Below, in pieces: positions 51,508-59,582 of a DNA stretch of 63,665 bases. A program made the translations under genes and the position numbers. The DNA is from Nostoc sp. JL34 (GTDB lineage: Bacteria > Cyanobacteriota > Cyanobacteriia > Cyanobacteriales > Nostocaceae): contig NZ_JABXKQ010000182.1 of assembly GCF_017114945.1 (NCBI RefSeq), positions 1 to 63,665 of the forward strand. The letters are read 5' to 3'. The notes under the pieces are model-generated. The model ran no database searches and had not been told where the DNA came from. It was given only the letters and a program-made list of their open reading frames with translations. Position 1 is the stretch's first letter; every line of letters starts with the position of its first letter.

Positions 51508-53262
51508 TTACTGCACACTCCTAAACCACTCAGTAATCCCCTGAGCGATCGCTTTTGCCATTTTCTTCTGTTCTTCTGGGTTGACTACCTGCTCAAATTC
51601 ATCGGGATTGCTCATAAAACCCAATTCCAGCAACACCGATGGTGCAGCTGTCGGACGTGTCAGCGCCAGGTTATCCCAATACACACCATAAGAAGGTTTG
51701 CCGAGTTTTTTGACTACATACTTCTGTAAAAACATTGCCAGGCTGTGGGCTTGGGGTTGATACCAAAACGTGCCAAATCCCTTGATTTTTTCGGCATCAC
51801 CATCATCGGGTAGAGAGTTGTGATGTATGGAAATTGCGATCGCAGGTTCTTCTTGACTGATAATTGCCTGACGTTCTACTAGCGAAACTTCCTTGTCGTC
51901 TTCCCGCGTCATCACCACCGTTGCTCCTCGCTTCACCAATTCGTCCCGCAACAACTTAGATACCACCAAATTGACATCTTTTTCTAAATATCCAGTTGGG
52001 CCACTGGCACCAGATTCTTTACCGCCATGCCCTGGATCTAGTACAATCTTGAAATTAGCTAAAGGCTTGCGTCTTGTGTTCCCAATTTTAGGCGGATGAC
52101 GCAAAGCCAAAACCAGGGTTGTACCGTCGTATCTCAGCTTGTATCCCCACTGTTGAGCTTTTTTGAGGTTAAAGGTGTATTTTACTTGTCCTGGAGCTTC
52201 CTGTTGCCAGTCTAGGCGATCAATTAGGGGGTTATCATCCAGGCGAATTATGTCAGTTTGAGCAGTGGTATTGTAGAGAGTGAGAGCGAGAGTTTGCTCA
52301 CTTTGTTGTACGCTCACGGGTACGGCAACTTGCAAAGGGAAAACTATCTCTGTCGCACTAGGGAGTTGACGGTATCCGACACTGCGAATTATTGTCTGTG
52401 GCGGAACTGCACCAGGTAGAATGCGGGTTTCTTTACCATTAATCCAAGCGCCATAATCTAGGCGCAACCATTCACCTTCCCTACCTGTAACTGTTGCGCG
52501 TGTGCCTTTGGGCAGTGGTGTGAGTCGAGAATGATCGGTGCTAGGGCCAGTACGAGCCACGCCTGACTCTACTGTAACCTCAGAAACTGGCAACTGTGCT
52601 CTTGAGAGGATTTCAATCTTACCAGATCCTGATTGAGTTATCGTCTTGCCATCAAGCGTCAGTTGAAATTGAGGTTTTCCCAAATCGGCAGCTGTTGCCA
52701 CTGTGGTGCAACCTTGATAGTTGCCTACGCTAGACTGGGCATGAGGCTGATTTTTCCCTGTCAAAGCTGCCAAATTACTTGGTAGTTGTGCTTGTTGAGG
52801 TTGCGGTAAAAGGGCAATAGTTTGATTAGCCAGGGTTACAGAGATATTAGCGTTAGGGGGTGCGATCGCGCCAAAACAAATTACTTCTCCTGGTAATCTG
52901 GCAATGTCAACTGCGGGAGTCAGGGAATCTTTCGCAAAGGTTACCCCCTGTGGTAGTTCAGGGCTAGCGTTAAGTCTGATCACCTTAATCTTAAGTTCTT
53001 GATTCTGGCGACGCACAGTAAAAAGATTCTCCCCCAACTGCAAGGGGAAACTAGGGGAAAAATGACCAGCTTTGCTGCGGGTAATTGGCTTACTATTGAT
53101 CAAAACCTGACCATCTGGTGGTGCAGTGCCCAGAAAGAAGATTTTTTGGGCACTTGTCTGGTAGTTTGTCTGGGGAAAAACGACTATAAGAGATGGCTCT
53201 GCCAATGCTACCGAGGAGGTGAGAATACAGCCTAATATTACTAATCCTAAGAGGTTTTTCAC
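51508..53262 (-). CDS. N-acetylmuramoyl-L-alanine amidase (Amidase_3) with SH3-like module
   Basis: 584 residues. Signal peptide (1-21). A long beta-rich N-terminal region with an SH3b-like part (about 230-285: VTVESGVARTGPSTDHSRLTPLPKGTRATV in pieces) and an AMIN-like part, then the Amidase_3 domain from about 400: KIVLDPGHGG (Zn His), YLEKDVNL (Zn Glu), AISIHHNS (Zn His), VLLELGFMSN (catalytic Glu). Cuts the amide between muramic acid and the stem peptide in the periplasm; in filamentous cyanobacteria such amidases make septal nanopores. Divergent from pyrG, about 80 bp apart. Confidence 0.93.
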   Translation of the reverse strand: MKNLLGLVILGCILTSSVALAEPSLIVVFPQTNYQTSAQKIFFLGTAPPDGQVLINSKPITRSKAGHFSPSFPLQLGENLFTVRRQNQELKIKVIRLNASPELPQGVTFAKDSLTPAVDIARLPGEVICFGAIAPPNANISVTLANQTIALLPQPQQAQLPSNLAALTGKNQPHAQSSVGNYQGCTTVATAADLGKPQFQLTLDGKTITQSGSGKIEILSRAQLPVSEVTVESGVARTGPSTDHSRLTPLPKGTRATVTGREGEWLRLDYGAWINGKETRILPGAVPPQTIIRSVGYRQLPSATEIVFPLQVAVPVSVQQSEQTLALTLYNTTAQTDIIRLDDNPLIDRLDWQQEAPGQVKYTFNLKKAQQWGYKLRYDGTTLVLALRHPPKIGNTRRKPLANFKIVLDPGHGGKESGASGPTGYLEKDVNLVVSKLLRDELVKRGATVVMTREDDKEVSLVERQAIISQEEPAIAISIHHNSLPDDGDAEKIKGFGTFWYQPQAHSLAMFLQKYVVKKLGKPSYGVYWDNLALTRPTAAPSVLLELGFMSNPDEFEQVVNPEEQKKMAKAIAQGITEWFRSVQ

Positions 53263-53346
53263 AGCAAATCACAGAATATGACACCACAACAACTGTGGCA
53301 CAATGACGGGATGTATTTTTAGAAGTTGTTAGAAATTCAAACTACT

Positions 53347-54984
53347 ATGACTAAGTTTATCTTTGTTACTGGAGGCGTAGTTTCCAGTATTGGTAAGGGC
53401 ATTGTAGCAGCAAGTCTAGGGCGTTTGCTCAAGTCGCGCGAATATTCGGTGTCGATTCTCAAACTCGACCCTTATATTAATATCGATCCTGGTACGATGA
53501 GTCCCTTTCAACATGGGGAAGTATTCGTTACCCAGGATGGGGCGGAGACAGATTTAGACTTGGGGCATTACGAACGCTTTACCGATACCTCGATGTCGCG
53601 CTTAAATTGTGTGACTACTGGCTCGATTTACCAGGCAGTCATCAATAAAGAGCGGCGCGGAGACTACAATGGCGGGACTGTCCAGGTAATTCCTCATATT
53701 ACGAATGAAATTAAAGAGCGGATTCTGCGAGTTGCTAAAAGTACAAACCCTTCTGTAGTAATTACAGAAATCGGCGGGACGGTGGGAGATATTGAATCAC
53801 TACCGTTTTTGGAAGCAATTCGCCAGTTCCGTAAAGAGGTGGGACGGCAGAATGTGCTGTATATGCACGTCACGCTGGTGCCGTGGATTGCCTCTGCCGG
53901 TGAAATGAAAACTAAGCCGACACAGCATTCAGTTAAAGAACTAAGATCCATTGGTATTCAACCAGATATTTTAGTTTGTCGGAGCGATCGCCCTTTACCC
54001 AAGGGATTAAAGCAGAAATTGTCGGGATTTTGCGATGTGCCGGAAGAATGCGTCATCACTTCCCAAGATGCCAAAAGTATCTATGAAGTACCGCTGAATT
54101 TAGAACGGGAAGGAATGGCAGAACAAGTGCTGAACTTGCTGCAAATGGAACAACGTAAACCAGATTTGACGCAGTGGCAAACCCTGGTACAACGTTTACA
54201 TAGTCCCAAGCACGAAGTAGAAATTGCCATCGTTGGTAAATATGTGCAGTTAAGTGATGCCTATCTATCTGTAGTGGAAGCACTAAATCATGCCGCTATT
54301 TCCACTTATGGCAAACTGCGTCTGCGTTGGGTGAACTCAGAAGATTTAGAAACTGAAGCAGCCGAAAATTCTCTTGAGGGTGTCGATGGCATAGTTGTAC
54401 CAGGAGGTTTCGGGGTTCGGGGAGTCGATGGCAAAATTGCCGCCATTAAATACGCGCGCGATCGCCAAATCCCCTTTTTGGGTTTGTGCCTGGGTATGCA
54501 ATGTTCTGTGATTGAATGGGCAAGGCACGTAGGGGGATTAACAGGTGCCAACAGTGCTGAATTTGACCCTTATACAACTGATCCAGTAATTAATTTATTG
54601 CCAGGACAGCAGGAAGTAGTGGATTTAGGGGGTACAATGCGCTTAGGACTATATCCTTGTCGTGTTCTCCCTGATACTTTAGCTTTTAAGCTCTATCAAG
54701 AAGATGTGATTTATGAACGACATCGACATCGATATGAGTTCAACAATGATTACCGCGATTTGTTGTTAAAGTCCGGCTATGCGATCAGTGGTACTTCTCC
54801 TGATGGACGCTTAGTTGAAATTGTGGAATTACCCAAGCACCCATTCTTTCTTGCTTGTCAATTTCATCCAGAATTTCAATCACGCCCCAGTACCCCTCAT
54901 CCCTTATTTAAAGGATTCATTCAAACAGCGATCGCTCTTTCTCTTTCTACATCTGGTACACCAACACCATTGGAGGTGTCATAA
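53347..54984 (+). CDS. pyrG: CTP synthase
   Basis: 545 residues from the ATG at 53347 (MTKFIFVTGGVVSSIGKG). N-terminal ammonia-ligase domain with GGVVSSIGKGI P-loop, DPYINIDPGTMSPFQHGEV, and C-terminal class I glutamine amidotransferase: VPGGFGVRG, catalytic Cys in FLGLCLGMQ, and the His-Glu dyad in ACQFHPEFQSRP. Makes CTP from UTP, ATP and glutamine. Complete; cytosolic. Confidence 0.97.
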   Translation: MTKFIFVTGGVVSSIGKGIVAASLGRLLKSREYSVSILKLDPYINIDPGTMSPFQHGEVFVTQDGAETDLDLGHYERFTDTSMSRLNCVTTGSIYQAVINKERRGDYNGGTVQVIPHITNEIKERILRVAKSTNPSVVITEIGGTVGDIESLPFLEAIRQFRKEVGRQNVLYMHVTLVPWIASAGEMKTKPTQHSVKELRSIGIQPDILVCRSDRPLPKGLKQKLSGFCDVPEECVITSQDAKSIYEVPLNLEREGMAEQVLNLLQMEQRKPDLTQWQTLVQRLHSPKHEVEIAIVGKYVQLSDAYLSVVEALNHAAISTYGKLRLRWVNSEDLETEAAENSLEGVDGIVVPGGFGVRGVDGKIAAIKYARDRQIPFLGLCLGMQCSVIEWARHVGGLTGANSAEFDPYTTDPVINLLPGQQEVVDLGGTMRLGLYPCRVLPDTLAFKLYQEDVIYERHRHRYEFNNDYRDLLLKSGYAISGTSPDGRLVEIVELPKHPFFLACQFHPEFQSRPSTPHPLFKGFIQTAIALSLSTSGTPTPLEVS

Positions 54985-55090
54985 CAATTCAAAATTCAAA
55001 ATGACGCTCTCTACGAGACGCTAAAAGCGTAGCTTGCTTCTCTGAAAGAGTACGCAGACTCGCTAACGCTGCGCTAACAAAATTAATTGC
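54985..55090. repeat. CTCTACGAGACGC..GCTAACGCTGCGCTAAC repeat
   Basis: The string CTCTCTACGAGACGCTAAAAGCG..GCTTGCTTCTC..GTACGCAGACTCGCTAACGCTGCGC at about 55007-55077 is of the type scattered in Nostoc genomes. Short nested inverted segments; no coding value. Confidence 0.7.
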
Positions 55091-55166
55091 AACATTAACT
55101 TAGGGTTTCAGTAGATTTGGACATCCAGGGTGCATCATTCGTAAATTTCGGACTTGAGGAGATGTT

Positions 55167-55589
55167 GTGGCGTACTGGGTGAAAATCCTTTACGAGAGGA
55201 AAGAATATGTGGTGAATTTTGAGCGTGTCCATGCTTTTTGTTATGAACTCAATGGCAGGGTTACTTTTTGGCTCCCTGATAGTGCCATTCCCATAGTGAT
55301 TAACCCGCAAAGTAATTTGGAAGATTATCAAAAGATTTTCGATTATTTAGAATGTGTGACAGGATTAGAATTGGATCACGCCCACTGGGTGAGAATAATT
55401 TACGAAAAAAATGAATATGTAATTAATCTCAACTGTATCAGTTCATTTTGTCATGAACCGAACGGTAGGATAACTTTTTGGTTGCCAGATGGCACTATCC
55501 CCATCATTATCAACCCTGTGAGTAATCCTGAATCTTATGAAAAAGTTGTGAAATACGTTAAGAAAGCAACAGGATATTCTTTATCTTAA
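55167..55589 (+). CDS. Protein of two tandem ~67-residue repeats, unknown function
   Basis: 140 residues from GTG at 55167, preceded by GAGGAG 7-12 nt upstream. Residues 3-69 (YWVKILYERKEYVVNF..) and 72-138 (HWVRIIYEKNEYVINL..) align along their whole length; shared features are FC(Y/H)E(L/P)NGR(V/I)TFWLPD and (V/I)(V/I)INP.SN.E.Y.K. Each unit is predicted beta-beta-..-alpha. No named family. The stop TAA is made from a MITE tip that has inserted in the stop codon; with the element removed the frame ends TTA TCT TAG, the same protein. A Uma2 gene follows the MITE. Confidence 0.75.
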   Translation: MAYWVKILYERKEYVVNFERVHAFCYELNGRVTFWLPDSAIPIVINPQSNLEDYQKIFDYLECVTGLELDHAHWVRIIYEKNEYVINLNCISSFCHEPNGRITFWLPDGTIPIIINPVSNPESYEKVVKYVKKATGYSLS

Positions 55590-55732
55590 CGTGAGTTCGA
55601 CAAGTGTTATTTGACCTCTCCCCCAGCCCCTCTCCGATGCGGAGAGGGGAGCAAAAAGCTTAATTTTTCGTTTCTCCTATCTTTCCGTTTCGGAGAGGCA
55701 GGCTGGGAGGGAGAGGTTCATCGAACTCACGT
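55589..55732. mobile_element. 144-bp MITE with 7-bp target duplication
   Basis: Ends ACGTGAGTTCGA and TCGAACTCACGT are perfect inverted repeats (55590-ish to 55732). TATCTTA occurs immediately on both sides (55582-55588 and 55733-55739), a clear target duplication. The inner CCTCTCCCCCAGCCCCTCTCC and GGAGAGGCAGGCTGGGAGGGAGAGG are complementary, so the element is nearly a full hairpin. No ORF. It lies exactly at a stop codon. Confidence 0.9.
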
Positions 55733-55819
55733 TATCTTAGTGTGAACGAGGAACTTACTCTTGCTAAACTTTTAACTAAAGGTAAGGATGTTAGCAATAA
55801 AGGCACGAGGAAAGATTCA

Positions 55820-56383
55820 ATGAATACTGTTGTGCTTAATCTAGAGCCGATTGCTCATTTAACCGATGAGCAATTTTATCAATTGTGTGTTGCCAATAGC
55901 GATTTAAGCCTAGAAATGAATGCAACCGGAGAATTAATTATTATGCCACCAGTAGGAGGAGAAAGCGGAAATCAAGAAGCTGGACTAATTACCGATTTAG
56001 AAATCTGGAATCGTCAAGCTAAATTAGGCAAAGTTTTTAGTTCTTCAACTATCTTTATACTTCCAAATGGTGCAAAACGTTCCCCTGATGCGGCTTGGGT
56101 AAAGTTGGAACGATGGGAAGCTTTAACACTAGAACAACGAAAAAAATTTCCGCCACTTGTACCCGATTTTGCAATTGAACTACGTTCTGAGACAGATCGG
56201 CTTGCACCGATCCAAGCGAAAATGCAGGAATACATAGAAAATGGTTTGCGTTTGGGTTGGCTAATTAATCCTCAAGATAAGCAAGTGGAAATTTACCGAC
56301 TCGAAAAAGCTGTAGAAGTTATGCAAATGCCGGCGATTCTTTCCGGAGAAGATATATTACCTGGATTTGAGTTGCAAGTATAG
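55820..56383 (+). CDS. Uma2-family (DUF820) endonuclease-like protein
   Basis: 187 residues from ATG 55820; an upstream GTG at 55742 in frame would add 26 weakly coding residues. PD-(D/E)xK fold of the Uma2 family: LEMNATGELIIMPPVGGESG, RSPDAAWVKLERW, PDFAIELRSETDRL, MQEYIENGLRLGWLINP and the C-terminal 'LPGFEL'. D in SPDAAW and E in IELRS are the presumed metal ligands. Uma2 genes are very numerous in cyanobacteria; many may be mobile or accessory. Confidence 0.88.
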   Translation: MNTVVLNLEPIAHLTDEQFYQLCVANSDLSLEMNATGELIIMPPVGGESGNQEAGLITDLEIWNRQAKLGKVFSSSTIFILPNGAKRSPDAAWVKLERWEALTLEQRKKFPPLVPDFAIELRSETDRLAPIQAKMQEYIENGLRLGWLINPQDKQVEIYRLEKAVEVMQMPAILSGEDILPGFELQV

Positions 56384-56404
56384 GTAGGTGATAAGCCTCA
56401 GTCT

Positions 56405-56612
56405 CTAGTTATCAGTGGGTAAAAGCACAATTAATTCTCCAACACGCTTCAAGATACTGAGTACTTGCTGTAGTTCTGAATCACGTTCAATTGATAGCGC
56501 ATCAGATTTCTGTCCATTCTGGAAAGAAGTTGGTGTCTGTAGCAAGTTGCAAACCAAATTTTTCTTCTAATTCGTAAAGACTTATATCTCTCGCTGGGAT
56601 TGTTTGAACCAT
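56405..56612 (-). pseudogene. Decayed small gene remnant
   Basis: An ATG at 56612 starts MVQTIPARDISLYELEEKFGLQ..FFPEWTEI and then meets TGA. One frame over, the sequence continues QKSDALSIERDSELQQVL..VGELIVLLPTDN and stops at TAG (56405). Both parts read like real protein, so a frameshift or a fusion of two remnants is likely. The first part resembles the N-terminus of a cyanobacterial restriction-type (type I R-like) small protein family I recall only loosely. Confidence 0.4.
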
Positions 56613-56615
56613 AAT

Positions 56616-57512
56616 CTAACATTCCGAATAGCGTTGCCATGCCAACTTTGCTGCACCTACCATCCCCGCAAAATTGCCTAACTCCGCTGGCAATATTTGT
56701 AAATCCACTCGTGATAAAGGCTGTACTCGCTTCTCAATTTCTGCCTTTACACCTGGTAAGAAAAACTCAAAGCTGCCACTGATACCGCCACCAATCACGA
56801 TCGCTTGCGGTGTGAGTACATAAATTAAGCTCGTCAACCCAATTCCTAAATTACTACCATATTCTTGCCAAAAAGTCAATGCTTCTGTATCTCCCTGTTG
56901 GGCAAGAAAACCTAATTCGATGGGTTCTTTGAGAGTGCGGCGGCGAATTGCAGTAGCACAGGCATATTGTTCCAAAGAGCCTTGATTGCCACTATTACAA
57001 ATTGGCCCATCAGGATTTAATGAAATTAAACCCAATTCCCCAGCGGCTCCTTGATGTCCAATAAATAGTTTGCCATCGAGGATAATTGCGCCACCAACCC
57101 CAGTACCTAAAGTTAGCAGAATCAGATTTTGAAAGTGGCGACCGGCTCCCAGCCAAGCTTCTCCTAAAAGAGCGCAATTAGCATCGTTAGCGATCGCCGT
57201 CGGTTTGCCAGTTTTAGCTTCTAACCAGTCTGCTAAAGGCACATCAATCCATTCAGGTAAGTTAATGGCGATTTTGGCAATGCGTCCTGCGGCATCGGAT
57301 GGGCCAGGAGTACCAACACCAATGGCAACAGCTTGATTATCTGGATCAATTTGTGCGATCGCATCTACCAGCACCGCCAACACCGCTTCCGGTATTGTTG
57401 GTTGAGGAGATACCACAGTCAAAGATTGCAGACAAGTACCATCAGCTGCAAAACGCCCCAGCTTAATTGCCGTTCCTCCCACATCAATGCCAATTACTTG
57501 AGAACTCACCAC
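56616..57512 (-). CDS. ROK-family sugar kinase (glucokinase-like)
   Basis: 298 residues. GIDVGGTAIKLG (ATP phosphate 1), GVGTPGP, IANDANCALLGEAWLGAG (catalytic Asp in NDAN), LTLGTGVGGAI and VIGGGIS. The ROK zinc site (CxCGxxGCxE) reads CNSGNQGSLEQYA: only the first Cys and the Glu remain, and other cysteines are Ser/Gln. Enzymes of this family phosphorylate glucose, mannose or N-acetyl sugars. Loss of zinc ligands may alter stability, not necessarily activity. Cytosolic. Confidence 0.9.
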   Translation of the reverse strand: MVSSQVIGIDVGGTAIKLGRFAADGTCLQSLTVVSPQPTIPEAVLAVLVDAIAQIDPDNQAVAIGVGTPGPSDAAGRIAKIAINLPEWIDVPLADWLEAKTGKPTAIANDANCALLGEAWLGAGRHFQNLILLTLGTGVGGAIILDGKLFIGHQGAAGELGLISLNPDGPICNSGNQGSLEQYACATAIRRRTLKEPIELGFLAQQGDTEALTFWQEYGSNLGIGLTSLIYVLTPQAIVIGGGISGSFEFFLPGVKAEIEKRVQPLSRVDLQILPAELGNFAGMVGAAKLAWQRYSEC

Positions 57513-57648
57513 TTTAAAATCCTCACACCAAGCTATAAACCTTTGCGTACCCTCTGCGCCCCTCTGCGTTTAAATTTCACACCTCATTTCCCCATTATTT
57601 TCCGCAAATCTGTACTTAGCATCTTGGCGTGAAAAAATGCTCAATTTT
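57513..57648. other. Intergenic, CTTTGCG..CTCTGCG repeat
   Basis: 136 bp with CCTTTGCGTACCCTCTGCGCCCCTCTGCG at about 57541-57569, a low-complexity repeat type seen at about 3727. No gene. Confidence 0.5.
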
Positions 57649-57858
57649 CTATTCTATTGAATGCGAGTCGTTTTCATCACCGATTTTAAGACGCGGGGCT
57701 TTCAATTCCGCTCTCTGTAAATTAGCAACAGTCGTGGTACGAAAACTCGATTGCTCCTGCCAAGCTGTAATTGGCGCACCTCGTAAGATACCAGCAAGAG
57801 CAACGGAAAGGATAAACCCGCCAGTAGCTGCAGCAATTAACGTTAGATTATCTTTCAT
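57649..57858 (-). CDS. Small single-pass membrane protein, unknown
   Basis: 69 residues from ATG at 57858 (MKDNLTLIAAATGGFILSVALAGILRG), with one N-terminal membrane helix and a polar tail. Lies 66 bp past the permease stop on the same strand, possibly the last gene of its transcript. The overlapping plus-strand ORF is a shadow. No family recognised. Confidence 0.5.
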   Translation of the reverse strand: MKDNLTLIAAATGGFILSVALAGILRGAPITAWQEQSSFRTTTVANLQRAELKAPRLKIGDENDSHSIE

Positions 57859-57923
57859 ACAAATCTCTGTATTGTTATTTGTCATTAGTCCTTTGTCATT
57901 TGTCTAAAACTAATGACCAGTGA

Positions 57924-58820
57924 TTACTGTCGGATTCTATTTTCTCTCCGTAAACGGGGATTGACAAATTCATTTAACCCCTCACCAAGTAGTGATAACC
58001 CTACCACCATAAATGTCATCGTTAAACCAGGGAACAGGGTAGTCCACCAAATACCAGTAGGTAGAGCTTCTAGGGCTTGTTTTAAATCATGTCCCCATTC
58101 TGCCACTTCTTCGGGGAGTCCTAGCCCCAAAAAGCCCAAACCGCCCAACACCAAAATTGCATCAGCAGCGTTGAGTGTGAATAGGACGGGTACGCTTTGA
58201 ATGACGTTGAAAAACAGATAACGGGAAAGCACAACCCAAGTGGAAGCGCCCATTGCTTGAGCAGCTTCGATAAACACTTCAGTTTTCACGCTCACGGTGT
58301 GGTTGCGAACAACGCGATAATATTGGGGAATGTAAGCAATGCTAATAGCGATCGCAGCATTTAATATCCCACGCCCCACCACAAACGCCAGTGTCACAGA
58401 CAGCAGTAGTCCCGGTAGAGTGTAGATGCTATCCATAATAAATAGCAACACCTTATCCAACTTCCCACCGAGATACCCACTCAGCATCCCCAAAGGCACA
58501 CCGATAATCATACTCAGCGCCGTTGCCAAAATTACCACCTGCAAAGCAGCTTGAGCGCCGAACAATGTCCGGGAAAACACATCATAACCCAGGCGACTAG
58601 TACCAAACCAATGTTTAGCTGAAGGTGGCTCGTGAATTGGATTAGAGAGAAAATCTTTCGGGTTTTGCAGCCATCCCCAAGCCTGCAATACGGGAGCGAA
58701 AAATGCCAGGAAAATGAAAAATAGGGTAATGGCTAACCCGATGAGCATCAGTTTTTGTGAAAGATTGAGACTTTTGCCAAACTGTAAAAATGTCGGTAGT
58801 CGCCGTTTTGTAATGGCCAT
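57924..58820 (-). CDS. ABC transporter permease (DppC/OppC family)
   Basis: About 298 residues from the ATG at 58820. About six helices; N-terminal OppC_N-type segment (LMLIGLAITLFFIFLAFFAPV) and the extracytoplasmic 'HWFGTSRLGYDVFSRTLFGA' signature, EAA loop EAAQAMGASTWVVLSRYLF. Moves peptides or nickel-type substrates with a partner permease and ATPases. No DppB, DppD/F or binding protein is adjacent, so the complex is assembled from genes elsewhere. Confidence 0.92.
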   Translation of the reverse strand: MAITKRRLPTFLQFGKSLNLSQKLMLIGLAITLFFIFLAFFAPVLQAWGWLQNPKDFLSNPIHEPPSAKHWFGTSRLGYDVFSRTLFGAQAALQVVILATALSMIIGVPLGMLSGYLGGKLDKVLLFIMDSIYTLPGLLLSVTLAFVVGRGILNAAIAISIAYIPQYYRVVRNHTVSVKTEVFIEAAQAMGASTWVVLSRYLFFNVIQSVPVLFTLNAADAILVLGGLGFLGLGLPEEVAEWGHDLKQALEALPTGIWWTTLFPGLTMTFMVVGLSLLGEGLNEFVNPRLRRENRIRQ

Positions 58821-58859
58821 AAAGCGATCGCCTGGATCAAGCAAGATACGCTGACCATT

Positions 58860-58903
58860 TTACATATTGGGACTGGGGATTGGGGACTGGGGACTGGGTA
58901 TTT
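58860..58903. repeat. GGGGATT/GGGGACT heptamer repeat
   Basis: TTGGGACTGGGGATTGGGGACTGGGGACTGGG at about 58866-58899, between the divergent permease and four-helix genes. STRR-like. Confidence 0.8.
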
Positions 58904-58948
58904 GGTAAAAATGTCCCATAAAATTGAGGGACTTTAGATTGGGATGAT

Positions 58949-59353
58949 ATGCAAGATAGAGGCTTTGAGTCTTTAGACTTCTACCAAGATAGCCTCAAGC
59001 TGCTAAAAGCGGCTTATCGATTAGCAAATAGTTTGCCGGGTTGTGAGCGTTACAATTTGAGCGATCAATTACGAAGAGCAGCTTGCAGCGTTTTACTGAA
59101 CATAGCTGATGGCTATGGACGCTATCACTATTTAGACAGATTGCGTTTTATGTACATTGCTCGCGGCTCATTGACTGAAACCAAAAGCGCTTTCATTATT
59201 GCTGAGAGCTTAGGCTACTGCAACACAGAACAATTAAACTGGGTCAGTCAGCTTAAAGACCGGATTGAAAAAGGTCTTAACGGTTACTGTCGTTTTATTC
59301 GTTCCCAACAGCAGGGTAAAGAAGAGTACGGTACTCGACTGGGTGATTGGTGA
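58949..59353 (+). CDS. Four-helix-bundle protein (S23/bVSP-type)
   Basis: 134 residues. DFYQDSLKLLKAAYRLANSLP, SDQLRRAACSVLLNIADGYGR and FMYIARGSLTETKSAFIIAESLGY (in pieces) match the TIGR02436/23S rRNA IVP family, which is related to the Avd accessory protein of diversity-generating retroelements. No reverse transcriptase, template repeat or 23S rRNA gene is near, so it is a stand-alone copy. The last residues and stop run into a heptamer repeat. Confidence 0.88.
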   Translation: MQDRGFESLDFYQDSLKLLKAAYRLANSLPGCERYNLSDQLRRAACSVLLNIADGYGRYHYLDRLRFMYIARGSLTETKSAFIIAESLGYCNTEQLNWVSQLKDRIEKGLNGYCRFIRSQQQGKEEYGTRLGDW

Positions 59354-59445
59354 TTGGTGATTGGGGATTGGGGATTGGTGATTGGGTATTGGGATTGGTT
59401 ACTGAGTGATTAGGTACTGGGTATTGGATATTAGGAGTCACGCAA
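59343..59445. repeat. GTGATTGG/GGGGATT heptamer array
   Basis: About a dozen 7-bp units (GGTGATT, GGGGATT, GGGTATT) begin in the last codons of the four-helix gene. A variable STRR-like array; copy number may vary between strains. Confidence 0.85.
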
Positions 59446-59582
59446 AAATAACTTGAACACTTTTAATTGGAAAGTAAGGCTGACAGCTTATTCAAAATTA
59501 AATTTGTACAACTTATTTTTACATGATGCCTTAGCAGTTAAAAGAATATATTTCCTAGTCCCCAGTCCCCAGCCCCCAGTCC

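Noticed and set aside
57629..57907. 92-residue plus ORF
   Set aside because: Antisense to a more plausible small membrane protein and to the permease-side region.
58949..59353. Diversity-generating retroelement
   Set aside because: The four-helix protein is Avd-related in family, but no reverse transcriptase or template/variable repeat pair is visible.
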